From CAZCRE01 sp964501075 (GTDB lineage: Archaea; Thermoproteota; Bathyarchaeia; Bathyarchaeales; Bathycorpusculaceae), in the NCBI GenBank assembly GCA_964501075.1, contig CAZCRE010000007.1, positions 1 to 25,836 on the forward strand: DNA of 25,836 nucleotides, given 5' to 3'. Both the position numbers and the translations under genes were made by a program. This document shows, piece by piece, positions 8,129 through 15,608 of this stretch. Numbering within the stretch: the stretch's first letter is position 1; every line of letters starts with the position of its first letter. The notes under the pieces are model-generated. The model was not told where the DNA came from and ran no database searches. It saw only the letters and a list, made by a program, of their open reading frames with translations.

Positions 8129-9271
8129 TCAGACGCCGATCCTTCTTTTGTACCCGTATTTTTCCGCATCGTAAAGCGGGAAACTTGCTATCTTCGCTTT
8201 TGCTCGTCTATTACGTATTCCCACATTAACAGCCATTCCGTCCTGAGCTTGAGAGGTCTCAACGTAGCCCATCCCTATACCGCGTTTAAGCAAAGGTGAA
8301 AACGTGCCGCTGGTCAATGCTCCTATCTTTTCACCTTCATTACTGTAAATCTCAAAATCCGGCCTGGGAATCCCTTGCTCGACCAGCACAACCCCGACAC
8401 GCTTACGTTTCACTCCCTCATCTTTCTGCTTCTGCAATGAAGCCTTCCCAACAAAATCGCCTTTTTGAAGCTTCATCACAAAACCCAACCCAGCTTCTAT
8501 TGGCGTCGTGCTTTCATCAATGTCATTACCATACAGGCAGAGCCCTGCTTCAAGTCTCAGCGTGTCTCTTGCCCCTAGACCGCACGGTTCTATTCCTAAC
8601 GATTTACCCGCTTCCAAAACTGCGTTCCAAGCATCTGAAGCGCTGCTGGGATTTGACAATGGTGCATTCCAAACGAAAATCTCAAACCCATCTTCACCAG
8701 TGTAGCCTGTTCGAGCCAAGAAAACTTGGGTGTCCGCCAGAAGTGCATGCCCACATTTGAATCGTTCAATCCTGTTCAAATTCTCTGAAGAAATCTTCTG
8801 CAGAACTCTGGTCGCGTTCGGTCCTTGAACTGCTAGCATGGCTACGTTGTTGGAAACATCCTCAATCTTCACGTTAAGTCCTTCAGTGTGTCTAATCAGC
8901 CAGTTATAGTCTTTCGTTCGGTTGCCCGCGTTGAATACGACGAGAAACTTCTCTGGCTCCATCCTGTACACTATAAAGTCATCGATTATGCCGCCTTTTT
9001 CTGTGCACATAACCGAATACTGCGCGGCATTTGGCAGAAGCTTTGACACGTCATTTGTAATGACGTAGTTGAGGAAACGCTCAGAATCTGAGCCGGTGAC
9101 TATTGTCCTTCCCATGTGACTGATGTCAAAAACACCGACACTGTTTCTCACTGCAAGATGTTCTGGGATTATGCCCTTATAGTAAAGGGGCATTTCAAAG
9201 CCAGCGAAATCAGTCAATTTAGCCGTTTGCTTGTGTACCTGATAGAGCTGTGTTCTTCGAGTTTCCACCAC
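8129..9271 (-). CDS. gcvT: Aminomethyltransferase (glycine cleavage system T protein)
   Basis: T protein takes the aminomethyl group from lipoylated H protein and makes methylene-tetrahydrofolate (or a tetrahydropterin equivalent in archaea) and ammonia. The 380-aa sequence matches the family over its length: TDFAGFEMPLYYKGIIPEH at the start, VGVFDISHMGR, GGIIDDFIVYR (catalytic Asp region), ARTGYTGEDGFEIF, LRLEAGLCLYGNDI, and the C-terminal barrel with GALTSGTFSPLLKRGIGMGYV. The start is GTG 9271, 21 bp after the stop of the small zinc-ribbon gene, so the two are probably co-transcribed. No gcvH or gcvP is in the window, so the assignment as GcvT rather than another folate-dependent T-fold enzyme rests on sequence alone. 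Confidence 0.93.
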   Translation of the reverse strand: MVETRRTQLYQVHKQTAKLTDFAGFEMPLYYKGIIPEHLAVRNSVGVFDISHMGRTIVTGSDSERFLNYVITNDVSKLLPNAAQYSVMCTEKGGIIDDFIVYRMEPEKFLVVFNAGNRTKDYNWLIRHTEGLNVKIEDVSNNVAMLAVQGPNATRVLQKISSENLNRIERFKCGHALLADTQVFLARTGYTGEDGFEIFVWNAPLSNPSSASDAWNAVLEAGKSLGIEPCGLGARDTLRLEAGLCLYGNDIDESTTPIEAGLGFVMKLQKGDFVGKASLQKQKDEGVKRKRVGVVLVEQGIPRPDFEIYSNEGEKIGALTSGTFSPLLKRGIGMGYVETSQAQDGMAVNVGIRNRRAKAKIASFPLYDAEKYGYKRRIGV

Positions 9272-9292
9272 GCCTTTTCTCCTTATAATCGC

Positions 9293-9457
9293 CTATCTTG
9301 CAGGTTTCACGTCCACGTTCACAGGTATTAGAGAAAGCTTCTTGCCACATTTGGGGCATTTGCCCTCATGCTCATGTATGATTTCATCGGGAGGTCTAAG
9401 CTCAGGACCTTCATACAGAAGATGACCACATCCTTGACAAATAACACGCTGGGGCAT
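9293..9457 (-). CDS. Small zinc-ribbon protein, conserved archaeal type
   Basis: A 54-aa protein with two CxxC knuckles: ICQGCGHLLYEG near the start and GKCPKCGKKL 25-30 residues later, linked by PPDEIIHEHEG. Small proteins of this layout are common in Thermoproteota, without known function. I start it at ATG 9457 rather than at upstream codons because MPQRVICQGCG is the natural beginning and AAAGGTG lies about 10 nt upstream. A TATA-like box at 9501-9510 would start transcription near 9479. It is the first gene of a two-gene unit with gcvT. Confidence 0.75.
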   Translation of the reverse strand: MPQRVICQGCGHLLYEGPELRPPDEIIHEHEGKCPKCGKKLSLIPVNVDVKPAR

Positions 9458-9500
9458 AACACAACACACCTTTAACAACAAGGGAGTAAACACCGTGGAA

Positions 9501-9510
9501 TATTTATTGA
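9501..9510 (-). promoter_or_regulatory. TATA-like box for the zinc-ribbon/gcvT unit
   Basis: TCAATAAATA on the minus strand, with a predicted start near 9479 and a leader of about 22 nt. Confidence 0.4.
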
Positions 9511-9568
9511 TTGCTCAAATGATAGCCACCGCACAGACGAAAGTGTCAATCCTCAGGCAGAGACGAAC

Positions 9569-9576
9569 TTATATTC
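9569..9576 (+). promoter_or_regulatory. TATA-like box upstream of a possible small ORF
   Basis: CTTATATT centred near 9573, about 27 bp from an ATG at 9600. This is the ideal spacing for a leaderless archaeal transcript. Confidence 0.4.
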
Positions 9577-9599
9577 TTTTTCCACGTAGAAAGCGTTGA

Positions 9600-9764
9600 T
9601 GGAGACCCGTGTTTCATTTAAGTCAGGGACGGAACGAATGCAATCTCATAATCAAAGACATAAAACGACAAAAGCCAGTGAAAAGAACAGTGCATCACAA
9701 AGCAACCACAATTGCAGAAATCTTAATCTTTCGTGTGGACAAATAGTTCAAAAGATATTGTGAT
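9600..9764 (+). CDS. Possible 54-aa leaderless small ORF upstream of topA
   Basis: An uninterrupted 54-codon frame runs from ATG 9600 to tandem stops TGA TAA at 9762-9767. The product is polar and basic, rich in Ser, Asn, Gln and Lys, with two cysteines (SHNQRHKTT, NHNCRNLNLSCGQ). It has no recognised domain. In favour: a TATA box at the exact leaderless distance, and the otherwise unexplained 334-bp gap between genes. Against: low-complexity composition and no known homologue that I can name. It ends 27 bp before topA. If not coding, the same promoter may drive a non-coding RNA or the topA leader. Confidence 0.33.
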
Positions 9765-9791
9765 AAAGGCGCATTCGCGGTTTGCATCGAA

Positions 9792-11867
9792 ATGGGAAAA
9801 TACACGTTAATCATAACTGAGAAACCAGATGCTGCTCAAAGAATAGCAATGGCTCTCGACGAAAAAGAAAGACCTCTCAGAAAAGAAAAAAACGGAGTGC
9901 CATTCTATGTCGTGAAGAGAGACAAGGAAATAGTTGTTGTTCCAGCGCTGGGGCACTTGTACACGGTGGCTGCGGAAGGAGGTAAGCGAGGCGGCTATCC
10001 TGTTTTTGATCTAACGTGGGTTCCAAAATGCGCAGTTGAAAGAAGCTCAAGATATGTTCGCAAGTGGATTGGCACCATTACAGAGCTAGCTAGAGACGCT
10101 GACGCCTTCATTGACGCATGTGACTACGACATTGAGGGGAGCGTCATAGGCTATAACGTACTCAAATTTGCCTGCAATGGTCGCGAACAAGATGCAAAGC
10201 GCATGAAATACTCAACTTTAGGTAAGGAAGAGCTGGAGAAGTCTTATGTGAATCTCCTTCCACATCTGGATTTTGCTTTCATCGAAGCGGGACGGACAAG
10301 ACATGAGGTCGACTGGCTCTACGGGGTCAACCTCTCACGAGCCCTTACCGTGGCAGCAAAAAATCGAAGTGGAAGATACACCACGATAAGCACGGGAAGA
10401 GTGCAGGGACCAACGCTAAAATTCATAATGGCTAGAGAAAAAACCATAAAGAGTTTCGTCCCGACTCCATATTGGGAAATAAGAGCTACAATTAGAGTAA
10501 AAGGACAAACTCTCGAAGCGTTGCATGAAAAAGACAGAATCGAAACTCGAACAGAGGCAGACACCATAATCCAAGTGTGCAAAGAAAAAGAGGGCATCGT
10601 TGAGAAAATCGACACCCGACGGTTCCAGCAGCCTCCACCGCCACCATTTGATCTGGGTTCTTTGCAGAGTGAAGCCTACCGTTTGTTCAAATACTCGCCA
10701 AAACGTACTTCCACCATCGCCCAACGTCTATATTTGGATGCCCTGATATCCTACCCAAGGACAAGCAGCCAGAAGCTTCCACCATCAATAGGCTACAAAA
10801 AAATACTAGAAAGCCTGAATAGCGTTCCACAATATCGAACCCTTACAGCACAGCTTCTTGCGAGACCAGAACTAAAACCGCATGAAGGAAACAAGAAAGA
10901 CCCTGCACATCCAGCCATCTATCCAACTGGAAAACTTCCAACTGGGAACAGGGAAAGTTCAGAGATGAATTTGTGGGATCTAGTTGTACGCAGATTCATG
11001 GCTGCCTTCGCCGAATCATCAATCAGGCAAACAATAATGGCACATATAATCATTGGCCATAAGCGCTTCCAGTTGACAGGAACCAGAACTCTGGAACAAG
11101 GCTGGATGCACTTCTATGAACCATATGTAAAGAAACAAGAGGATCCCTTACCAGATATGAGAGAAGGCGACCACGTACAGATTAGACGGATGAGTCTCGA
11201 CAGCAGATTCACTAACCCACCTCCACGCTACAATTCGAGCAGCTTACTCAAGAAAATGGAGAGAACAAAGATAGGAACTAAGGCGACTAGAGCAGACATC
11301 ATACAAACCCTTCACGAGAGAAAATACATCTCGAATGAGAGAATCACAGTCACAGACCTAGGTTTCGAAGTTCTTAACGCTCTGGAAAATCATTGCCCTA
11401 CAGTTGTTTCAATAAGATTCACGAGAGAGCTTGAACAAGAAATGGACAATATCCACTTGAATCAGGAGAAAAGGGAAATCATCCTTGAGCGCACTATTGA
11501 AACTCTGAAACCAGTCTTAGAAAAACTGAGGGAGAACGAGAAAGCAATAGGCGAACGACTTAGCCAAGCCATAGAGAAATCGAGAATGGAAGAAAGAACA
11601 CTCGGGGCATGTCCAACATGCAAAACAGGGAAACTTGTAGTCATACATTCAAGAAAAACAGGCAAACGCTTCGTAGGATGCACAAACTACTTCAAAGGAG
11701 CATGCAACGCATCGTCTCCACTTCCTCAAAGGGGCAACCTGAAGCCACTAAGCAAGTCTTGCCCAAATTGCGGATGGCCTATGATTCAGATCAGACTGAG
11801 AGAAAAAACTTGGAAGCTGTGCATCAACCCTCAACACTCACAAGAAAGGAGTGACGCAGAAAATTGA
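9792..11867 (+). CDS. topA: Type IA DNA topoisomerase, archaeal topoisomerase I/III type
   Basis: Relaxes or decatenates DNA through a single-strand break with a 5'-phosphotyrosine link. Of 691 aa, the N-terminal TOPRIM domain shows IITEKPDAA (E10) and DYDIEG (D111, D113, E115). The gate domain includes STGRVQGPTLKFI and PPPPPFDLGSLQSEAYR. The active-site tyrosine is Y321 in ISYPRTSSQKLP. The C-terminus carries zinc-finger Cys clusters: ACPTC with a later GCTNYFKGAC, and SCPNCG with LCINPQ. All core motifs are intact. The ATG at 9792 has a weak TATA-like stretch (about 9753-9766) 26-36 bp upstream. The stop overlaps the next start (TTGA), so the 75-aa Cys/His protein is translationally coupled to it. 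Confidence 0.95.
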   Translation: MGKYTLIITEKPDAAQRIAMALDEKERPLRKEKNGVPFYVVKRDKEIVVVPALGHLYTVAAEGGKRGGYPVFDLTWVPKCAVERSSRYVRKWIGTITELARDADAFIDACDYDIEGSVIGYNVLKFACNGREQDAKRMKYSTLGKEELEKSYVNLLPHLDFAFIEAGRTRHEVDWLYGVNLSRALTVAAKNRSGRYTTISTGRVQGPTLKFIMAREKTIKSFVPTPYWEIRATIRVKGQTLEALHEKDRIETRTEADTIIQVCKEKEGIVEKIDTRRFQQPPPPPFDLGSLQSEAYRLFKYSPKRTSTIAQRLYLDALISYPRTSSQKLPPSIGYKKILESLNSVPQYRTLTAQLLARPELKPHEGNKKDPAHPAIYPTGKLPTGNRESSEMNLWDLVVRRFMAAFAESSIRQTIMAHIIIGHKRFQLTGTRTLEQGWMHFYEPYVKKQEDPLPDMREGDHVQIRRMSLDSRFTNPPPRYNSSSLLKKMERTKIGTKATRADIIQTLHERKYISNERITVTDLGFEVLNALENHCPTVVSIRFTRELEQEMDNIHLNQEKREIILERTIETLKPVLEKLRENEKAIGERLSQAIEKSRMEERTLGACPTCKTGKLVVIHSRKTGKRFVGCTNYFKGACNASSPLPQRGNLKPLSKSCPNCGWPMIQIRLREKTWKLCINPQHSQERSDAEN

Positions 11868-12091
11868 AATGCGAAATATGCGACAGAGAAGCCGTTCGAA
11901 GCAAGTACTGCAAGTCGCATTATGAGGCTTACGAAAACATAACCGAAAAATACGAGGTCTGGAAAAAAGCCCTAGAAATCTCTTGGAAAGAGTATTTAAG
12001 TGAGATTGCTAAGAATCCAGTGACAGGAGAATGGGCTAAAGAAGTGGCTGAGCACCTAGCCAGAAGTGGAGAAAAACAGAATGTCACATAA
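11864..12091 (+). CDS. Small CxxC/CxxH zinc-finger-like protein coupled to topA
   Basis: 75 aa starting with MKCEICDREAVRSKYCKSHY: two Cys pairs in a CxxC-x9-CxxH pattern, so a single zinc knuckle is likely, then a charged helical region rich in Lys, Glu and Trp (KYEVWKKALEISWKEYL) and a C-terminus containing GEWAKEVAEHL. The TTG start overlaps the topA stop by four bases (TTGA), a sign of translational coupling. I know of similar small archaeal proteins but no function. It could be a topoisomerase partner, but only adjacency supports that. Confidence 0.7.
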   Translation: MKCEICDREAVRSKYCKSHYEAYENITEKYEVWKKALEISWKEYLSEIAKNPVTGEWAKEVAEHLARSGEKQNVT

Positions 12092-12109
12092 AGTCAAAAG
12101 AGAAATCTC

Positions 12110-12209
12110 NNNNNNNNNNNNNNNNNNNNNNNNNNNNNNNNNNNNNNNNNNNNNNNNNNNNNNNNNNNNNNNNNNNNNNNNNNNNNNNNNNNNNNNNNNN
12201 NNNNNNNNN
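12110..12209. other. Assembly gap (100 N)
   Basis: Exactly 100 unknown bases, probably a scaffold join of unknown true length. The flanks share no overlap. The start of the membrane-protein gene to the right lies in or beyond it. Confidence 0.98.
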
Positions 12210-12355
12210 TCGGACTCGTAGCCGTGTATCAAAGCACAAAATACGCTTACAAGCCAAGACAGGCCTACATGCTGTTCCTCGTAGGTGTGGTACTGCTCTT
12301 CCTTACGTACATCCTGCTTGAAGTAACAGTGCAGCTCAAGATCAGCGGTGTATAA
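12210..12355 (+). CDS. C-terminal fragment of a membrane protein, 5' end lost in the gap
   Basis: From 12212 an open frame gives about 47 residues up to TAA 12353-12355: a soluble or loop part (VAVYQSTKYAYKPRQAY) followed by one strongly hydrophobic segment (MLFLVGVVLLFLTYILLEV) and a short tail. No frame on the other strand looks more like a protein. The gene is on the same strand as topA and converges with carS, five bases apart. The family cannot be told from this piece. Confidence 0.55.
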
Positions 12356-12360
12356 GCCCT

Positions 12361-12867
12361 CTACCACGGATTGTTTTTCAGACCGAGTCTGTAAGCGAAG
12401 AAGTTCGTGAGAAGATGTATTGGTGGCGTTATGACCAACACCGCTATCACTAGTTCCCAGTACACCATGTATCCATAAACTGGAAGCGAAACCAAAACTG
12501 CGCCCATGATAAAGTCTACTTGATCCACGATTGGCAACATGCCTCCTGGGGCAAGCCCAAGTCTTCTTTTCATGAAAGCTCCGGCCAAGTCTCCAAATAA
12601 GGCGCCTGATGACGTGAGCAGACCTAGCAAAAGAGGATATCCAAACAACAAGGTCTCCGCATATCCAGCGATCAAACCAATCATCAATCCAAAAAAGAAA
12701 CCACGGAAAGTTTTGTTCTTGCCAAACACTGGCTTTCCATCTAGGAATTTTCTTCCAAAATCTATAGGTCTACCTCCTCCAGCGATCACTGGCACCGCGT
12801 TTGCGCAGTAGGCTGGAAATATGAATTTCAACGCGTCTATCAATATTATTGCTACTTCCATGTTCAC
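12361..12867 (-). CDS. carS: CDP-archaeol synthase
   Basis: CarS joins CTP and unsaturated archaetidic acid (digeranylgeranylglyceryl phosphate) to make CDP-archaeol, the precursor of archaeal polar lipids. The 168-aa protein has the family's membrane layout (about five helices) and its most conserved cytosolic motifs: FGRKFLDGKPVFGKNKTFRG near 37-56, SSGALFGDLAGAFMKRRLGL, and LPIVDQVDFI near 111-120. GTG 12867 and ATG 12861 are both possible starts; they lie 12 and 18 bp after the radB stop, so the two genes are co-transcribed. The gene is complete and of normal length. Confidence 0.93.
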   Translation of the reverse strand: MNMEVAIILIDALKFIFPAYCANAVPVIAGGGRPIDFGRKFLDGKPVFGKNKTFRGFFFGLMIGLIAGYAETLLFGYPLLLGLLTSSGALFGDLAGAFMKRRLGLAPGGMLPIVDQVDFIMGAVLVSLPVYGYMVYWELVIAVLVITPPIHLLTNFFAYRLGLKNNPW

Positions 12868-12879
12868 TGTTCACAGCCA

Positions 12880-13590
12880 TCAATGAATGGGACATTCATG
12901 TATCCCAGATTCGGTTATGCTCAGATAGTACGTCGTGGGCTGAAGCTTCGGCGCCTTCTCTAAGACTAACTTGACTATTTTGGTTTTTCCCGTAGGTTTC
13001 AAGTCTATTATCGTGTCAGCCCAAAATTTCAAGACTCTAGTAGCGACAGGTTCTATGCTTGTCTGTTCCTCCTTAAAAGAAGCACTAACTTGGCTTACTG
13101 CCAAAACTGCAATCTTGTGCATCTTGGAAATCTGAGCCAACAAAGCCAGTTGCCTATTGAGCTCCCGGTTTAGCTCAAATGCTCTCCGTGGGTACTCAGC
13201 TATTTTGACACGGTAAAGCGATGTTAGTGTATCGACGACAACAAGTCCAAAGTGATCCGTCAAGTACTCCGGCAACCTGTCCACAGTAGTCGCTTGCTCT
13301 GCAAAATTGCTGGGCCTCATTAGAATTATGAGCTCAGCGATTTCATCGAACCTCTGTGCTGCAACTTGAGACAGTCTCTTGGCTGAGAATGTTCCATCAC
13401 AGTCTATAAACAAGGTTTTGTTGCCCTTTAACGCGCAATTCACGGCAAGCTGCATAGCAAGAGTAGTTTTCCCTGTCTCAGCTTCACCATAGATCAAGCT
13501 AACACTTCGAGAGGAAATGCCGCCGTTTAGGTCTCTATCAAGGGTCTTGCAGCCCGTCGGAACTCTATCTAGCACGGCAATACACGTCAA
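12880..13590 (-). CDS. radB: RadB-like RecA-superfamily ATPase
   Basis: A short RadA/Rad51 paralogue containing only the ATPase core (236 aa, without the N-terminal helix-hairpin-helix domain of RadA). It shows TGCKTLDRDLNGGI near 12-25, Walker A GEAETGKTT (35-43), Walker B LVVVD (116-120) and the later AVLAVSQVSASF segment with Gln. RadB-like proteins take part in homologous recombination, as mediators rather than main recombinases. The start is uncertain: TTG 13590 or GTG 13575; a TATA-like TTTATATTAG at 13591-13600 favours a start a little inside the frame, so GTG 13575 is possible. It lies upstream of carS in an operon and is divergent from a RuvC-like gene. Confidence 0.85.
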   Translation of the reverse strand: MTCIAVLDRVPTGCKTLDRDLNGGISSRSVSLIYGEAETGKTTLAMQLAVNCALKGNKTLFIDCDGTFSAKRLSQVAAQRFDEIAELIILMRPSNFAEQATTVDRLPEYLTDHFGLVVVDTLTSLYRVKIAEYPRRAFELNRELNRQLALLAQISKMHKIAVLAVSQVSASFKEEQTSIEPVATRVLKFWADTIIDLKPTGKTKIVKLVLEKAPKLQPTTYYLSITESGIHECPIH

Positions 13591-13654
13591 CTAATATAAA
13601 CTACTAAACTAATAATTTGTTTGGCGCCTATTCTGGCATGTATAGGAAAGTGTC
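13591..13654. promoter_or_regulatory. Divergent promoter region between radB and the RuvC-like gene
   Basis: A 64-bp A/T-rich spacer. On the minus strand TTTATATTAG (13600-13591) can serve radB. On the plus strand A/T-rich ACTAATAATTTG (about 13608-13619) lies about 40 bp before ATG 13655, and AGGAAAG (13644-13650) can serve as ribosome site. Confidence 0.4.
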
Positions 13655-14308
13655 ATGAAAGCAGACATTGCCGTGGCAACTGTTTCGGGAAAAGCATATT
13701 ACATAATCGTCAGCGAACTGCGAAAAAGAAGCCTGCCCTTCCTAAGTCTGAGGCCGGATGAGCCTGTCCCGATAAAGATCAAAGTAGTATTAACGACAGA
13801 GGAAGAGAAACACCTAATAAACCATGAAAAAGTCTTAGTGTACGAAGATGGAGTGAACATTGAGGCAATGATCAACAGTGCATTGCAAACTGTGCAGGGA
13901 AAAGAGCGTTATGAAAAGCTTGTCATTGGCGTTGACCCTGGCGAAGTCCTTGGGTTGGCAGTGCTGGCTGATGGAAAAGTGATTAAGACAGAAAACTGTT
14001 TCAGTTTGGAAGAGACTTTGGAGAAAGCAATGGGAATTCTCCGGAGTCTTAAGAATACGCCGATAACGACTATTTCAGTGAAAATCGGCGATGGTGTTCC
14101 CGCATACAAAGAACGAATTCTGCATGCTTTAGATGAGGTGTTGCCTCAGAACGTCGTATTGGAAAGTGTGGGCGAAGCAGGAACGAGCCGTCTTATTGAT
14201 GAAGGCAAACATAGAAGAGGATTGAGAGACATAGCTTCAGCAATAAAGATTGCAGGAAGAAACGGACACACATTCCAACGGAGGAAAACAGATGAACAGA
14301 ACGGTTGA
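13655..14308 (+). CDS. Conserved archaeal protein with RuvC/YqgF-like RNase H fold
   Basis: 217 aa. The C-terminal part starts with LVIGVDPGEVLGLAVLADGKV (D94), the first strand motif of the RuvC/YqgF branch of RNase H-fold proteins, and ends with HRRGLRDIASAIKIAGR, which recalls the last acidic motif (HxxDAxAIA) of that group. SVKIGDGVPAY lies between. The N-terminal 80 residues form a separate alpha/beta region (LRPDEPVPIKIKVVLTT). Catalysis is not assured because I cannot place all acidic residues. The gene is divergent from radB and overlaps the kinase gene downstream by 17 bases, so a nucleic-acid role (resolvase-like or RNA-related) is an inference from fold and context. Confidence 0.7.
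   Translation: MKADIAVATVSGKAYYIIVSELRKRSLPFLSLRPDEPVPIKIKVVLTTEEEKHLINHEKVLVYEDGVNIEAMINSALQTVQGKERYEKLVIGVDPGEVLGLAVLADGKVIKTENCFSLEETLEKAMGILRSLKNTPITTISVKIGDGVPAYKERILHALDEVLPQNVVLESVGEAGTSRLIDEGKHRRGLRDIASAIKIAGRNGHTFQRRKTDEQNG
14280..14284 (+). promoter_or_regulatory. Shine-Dalgarno site that fixes the kinase start
   Basis: GGAGG lies 7 nt before ATG 14292, inside the end of the upstream gene. It decides between this start and an unsupported one at 14250. Confidence 0.6.
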
Positions 14309-15608
14309 AAAAGGAAAAACTCTGCTCGTTAATGGCCCAGCCTCAGTCGCTGTTGTCTCAGGCAAAGCAGAAGTGTTCGGCACAGTGATAAGCAGCGCTA
14401 GCAAGGTTGTGATACGCGAAGGAAAACAGTTACCTCTTGCTGTGGAAGAGACAACTACTTTTGACCTTTCATTGGCCGAGAAAGCCAGTGCAGAAGAGGT
14501 TGACGGAAACACAATACCAGCTTCATGGGCTGCGTCATTTGAGAAGGTTTCAGAACTGCAGGCCAAACCTGTCATCATTATGGTTCTAGGCACCATGGAT
14601 TCTGGAAAGACAAGTTTCTGCACCTATCTGGTAAACAAGTTACTTGGTCAGAAGAAGAAAGTGGCGGTGCTTGACGGCGATCTGGGGCAATCTGACATAG
14701 GACCCCCCTGCACTGTAGCTTATGCCTTACCATCGAAACCGATAACCGATCCATTTAACTTGCGGGCAAGAAACGCCGTTTTCATCGGAGTCACTTCGCC
14801 AGAGAGTGCTGTTGACAAAGTAATTGAAGGGTTGACAACGCTGAAACAAGAAGCCCTAAACAGCAACCCTGATGCTATCATCACAAACACTGATGGATGG
14901 ATTGAAGGAGAAGGAGCCCTCAAATACAAAACCCGTCTTGCCGAAGCAATCAAACCAGACATCATATTCTGCATTCAGCAGAAAGACGAACTCGCACAGC
15001 TTATGGAAGGCCTCAAAGAATTCAAGACAATCATGGTTAGTTCGCCTTCAGTCATTAATCAAAGAGATAAAGAAAAACGTAAGAGCTTGCGCGAACTCGG
15101 ATACATAAAATACCTGAGGAACGCTAAGATTCAGTCATTCCCACAGGGGTGGCTGAAGATTGAAGACAACGAGCTTTTCGGTTTGGGCCGAGCGAACATG
15201 AACTTCAAGGAGACCAGAAAGATCTATGAGCTGCTTGGAATGAAGCCACTGCACATCGTAGAGCGTGTTGAAGCGATTTCGATTATAATAGGCAAGAGAC
15301 GTTGGGTCAATGCTGAGAACTTGAAGAAAATAGAGGAAGCTGCGAAGAAGAAAGTGCATCTAATTCGAAAGGGGGACGAAGAAGGGCTGCTCGTCGCATT
15401 ATTTAATTCGGACAGAAAATTCCTTGGAATAGGAGTTTTGCAGGAGATCGAGTACCTCAGAAAAACCATCAAGATCTTGACCCCTGTTTCCGAAGGCATT
15501 GCCATAACTACGATAGGAAAAGTGAAACTTGACAGGAACATGAAGGAGATTCCAGCGCTCGGAGAAGAAAACCAATCAGATAATACGACACTTAGCAAGC
15601 TTTTTTGA
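14292..15608 (+). CDS. Clp1/Grc3-like P-loop polynucleotide 5'-kinase family protein
   Basis: A 438-aa P-loop protein of the Clp1/Grc3/NOL9 group. Archaeal members phosphorylate RNA or DNA 5'-hydroxyl ends. Features: an N-terminal beta domain (KTLLVNGPASVAVVSGKAEVFG), Walker A GTMDSGKTS (100-108), VAVLDGDLGQSDIGPPC (124-140, the Clp1-type Walker B and base-contact region), TNTDGWIEGEGALKYK, and a C-terminal beta-rich domain (LVALFNSDRKFLGIGVL). I start it at ATG 14292, not at the longer frame from 14250, because GGAGG at 14280-14284 is ideally placed. It overlaps the RuvC-like gene by 17 bases and its 3' end overlaps the convergent XPD gene by 17 bases. Confidence 0.85.
   Translation: MNRTVEKGKTLLVNGPASVAVVSGKAEVFGTVISSASKVVIREGKQLPLAVEETTTFDLSLAEKASAEEVDGNTIPASWAASFEKVSELQAKPVIIMVLGTMDSGKTSFCTYLVNKLLGQKKKVAVLDGDLGQSDIGPPCTVAYALPSKPITDPFNLRARNAVFIGVTSPESAVDKVIEGLTTLKQEALNSNPDAIITNTDGWIEGEGALKYKTRLAEAIKPDIIFCIQQKDELAQLMEGLKEFKTIMVSSPSVINQRDKEKRKSLRELGYIKYLRNAKIQSFPQGWLKIEDNELFGLGRANMNFKETRKIYELLGMKPLHIVERVEAISIIIGKRRWVNAENLKKIEEAAKKKVHLIRKGDEEGLLVALFNSDRKFLGIGVLQEIEYLRKTIKILTPVSEGIAITTIGKVKLDRNMKEIPALGEENQSDNTTLSKLF

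Noticed and set aside
8296..8760. 154-codon plus-strand frame
   Set aside because: Fully antisense to gcvT, with no domain and no ribosome site; a reading-frame shadow.
9595..9680. C/D-box small RNA (TTGATGG followed by possible D boxes)
   Set aside because: Box C is imperfect and no properly spaced CTGA with C'/D' boxes is found.
12056..12367. Minus-strand frame across the first gap
   Set aside because: Mostly N, no motif; the plus-strand membrane tail is the better reading.
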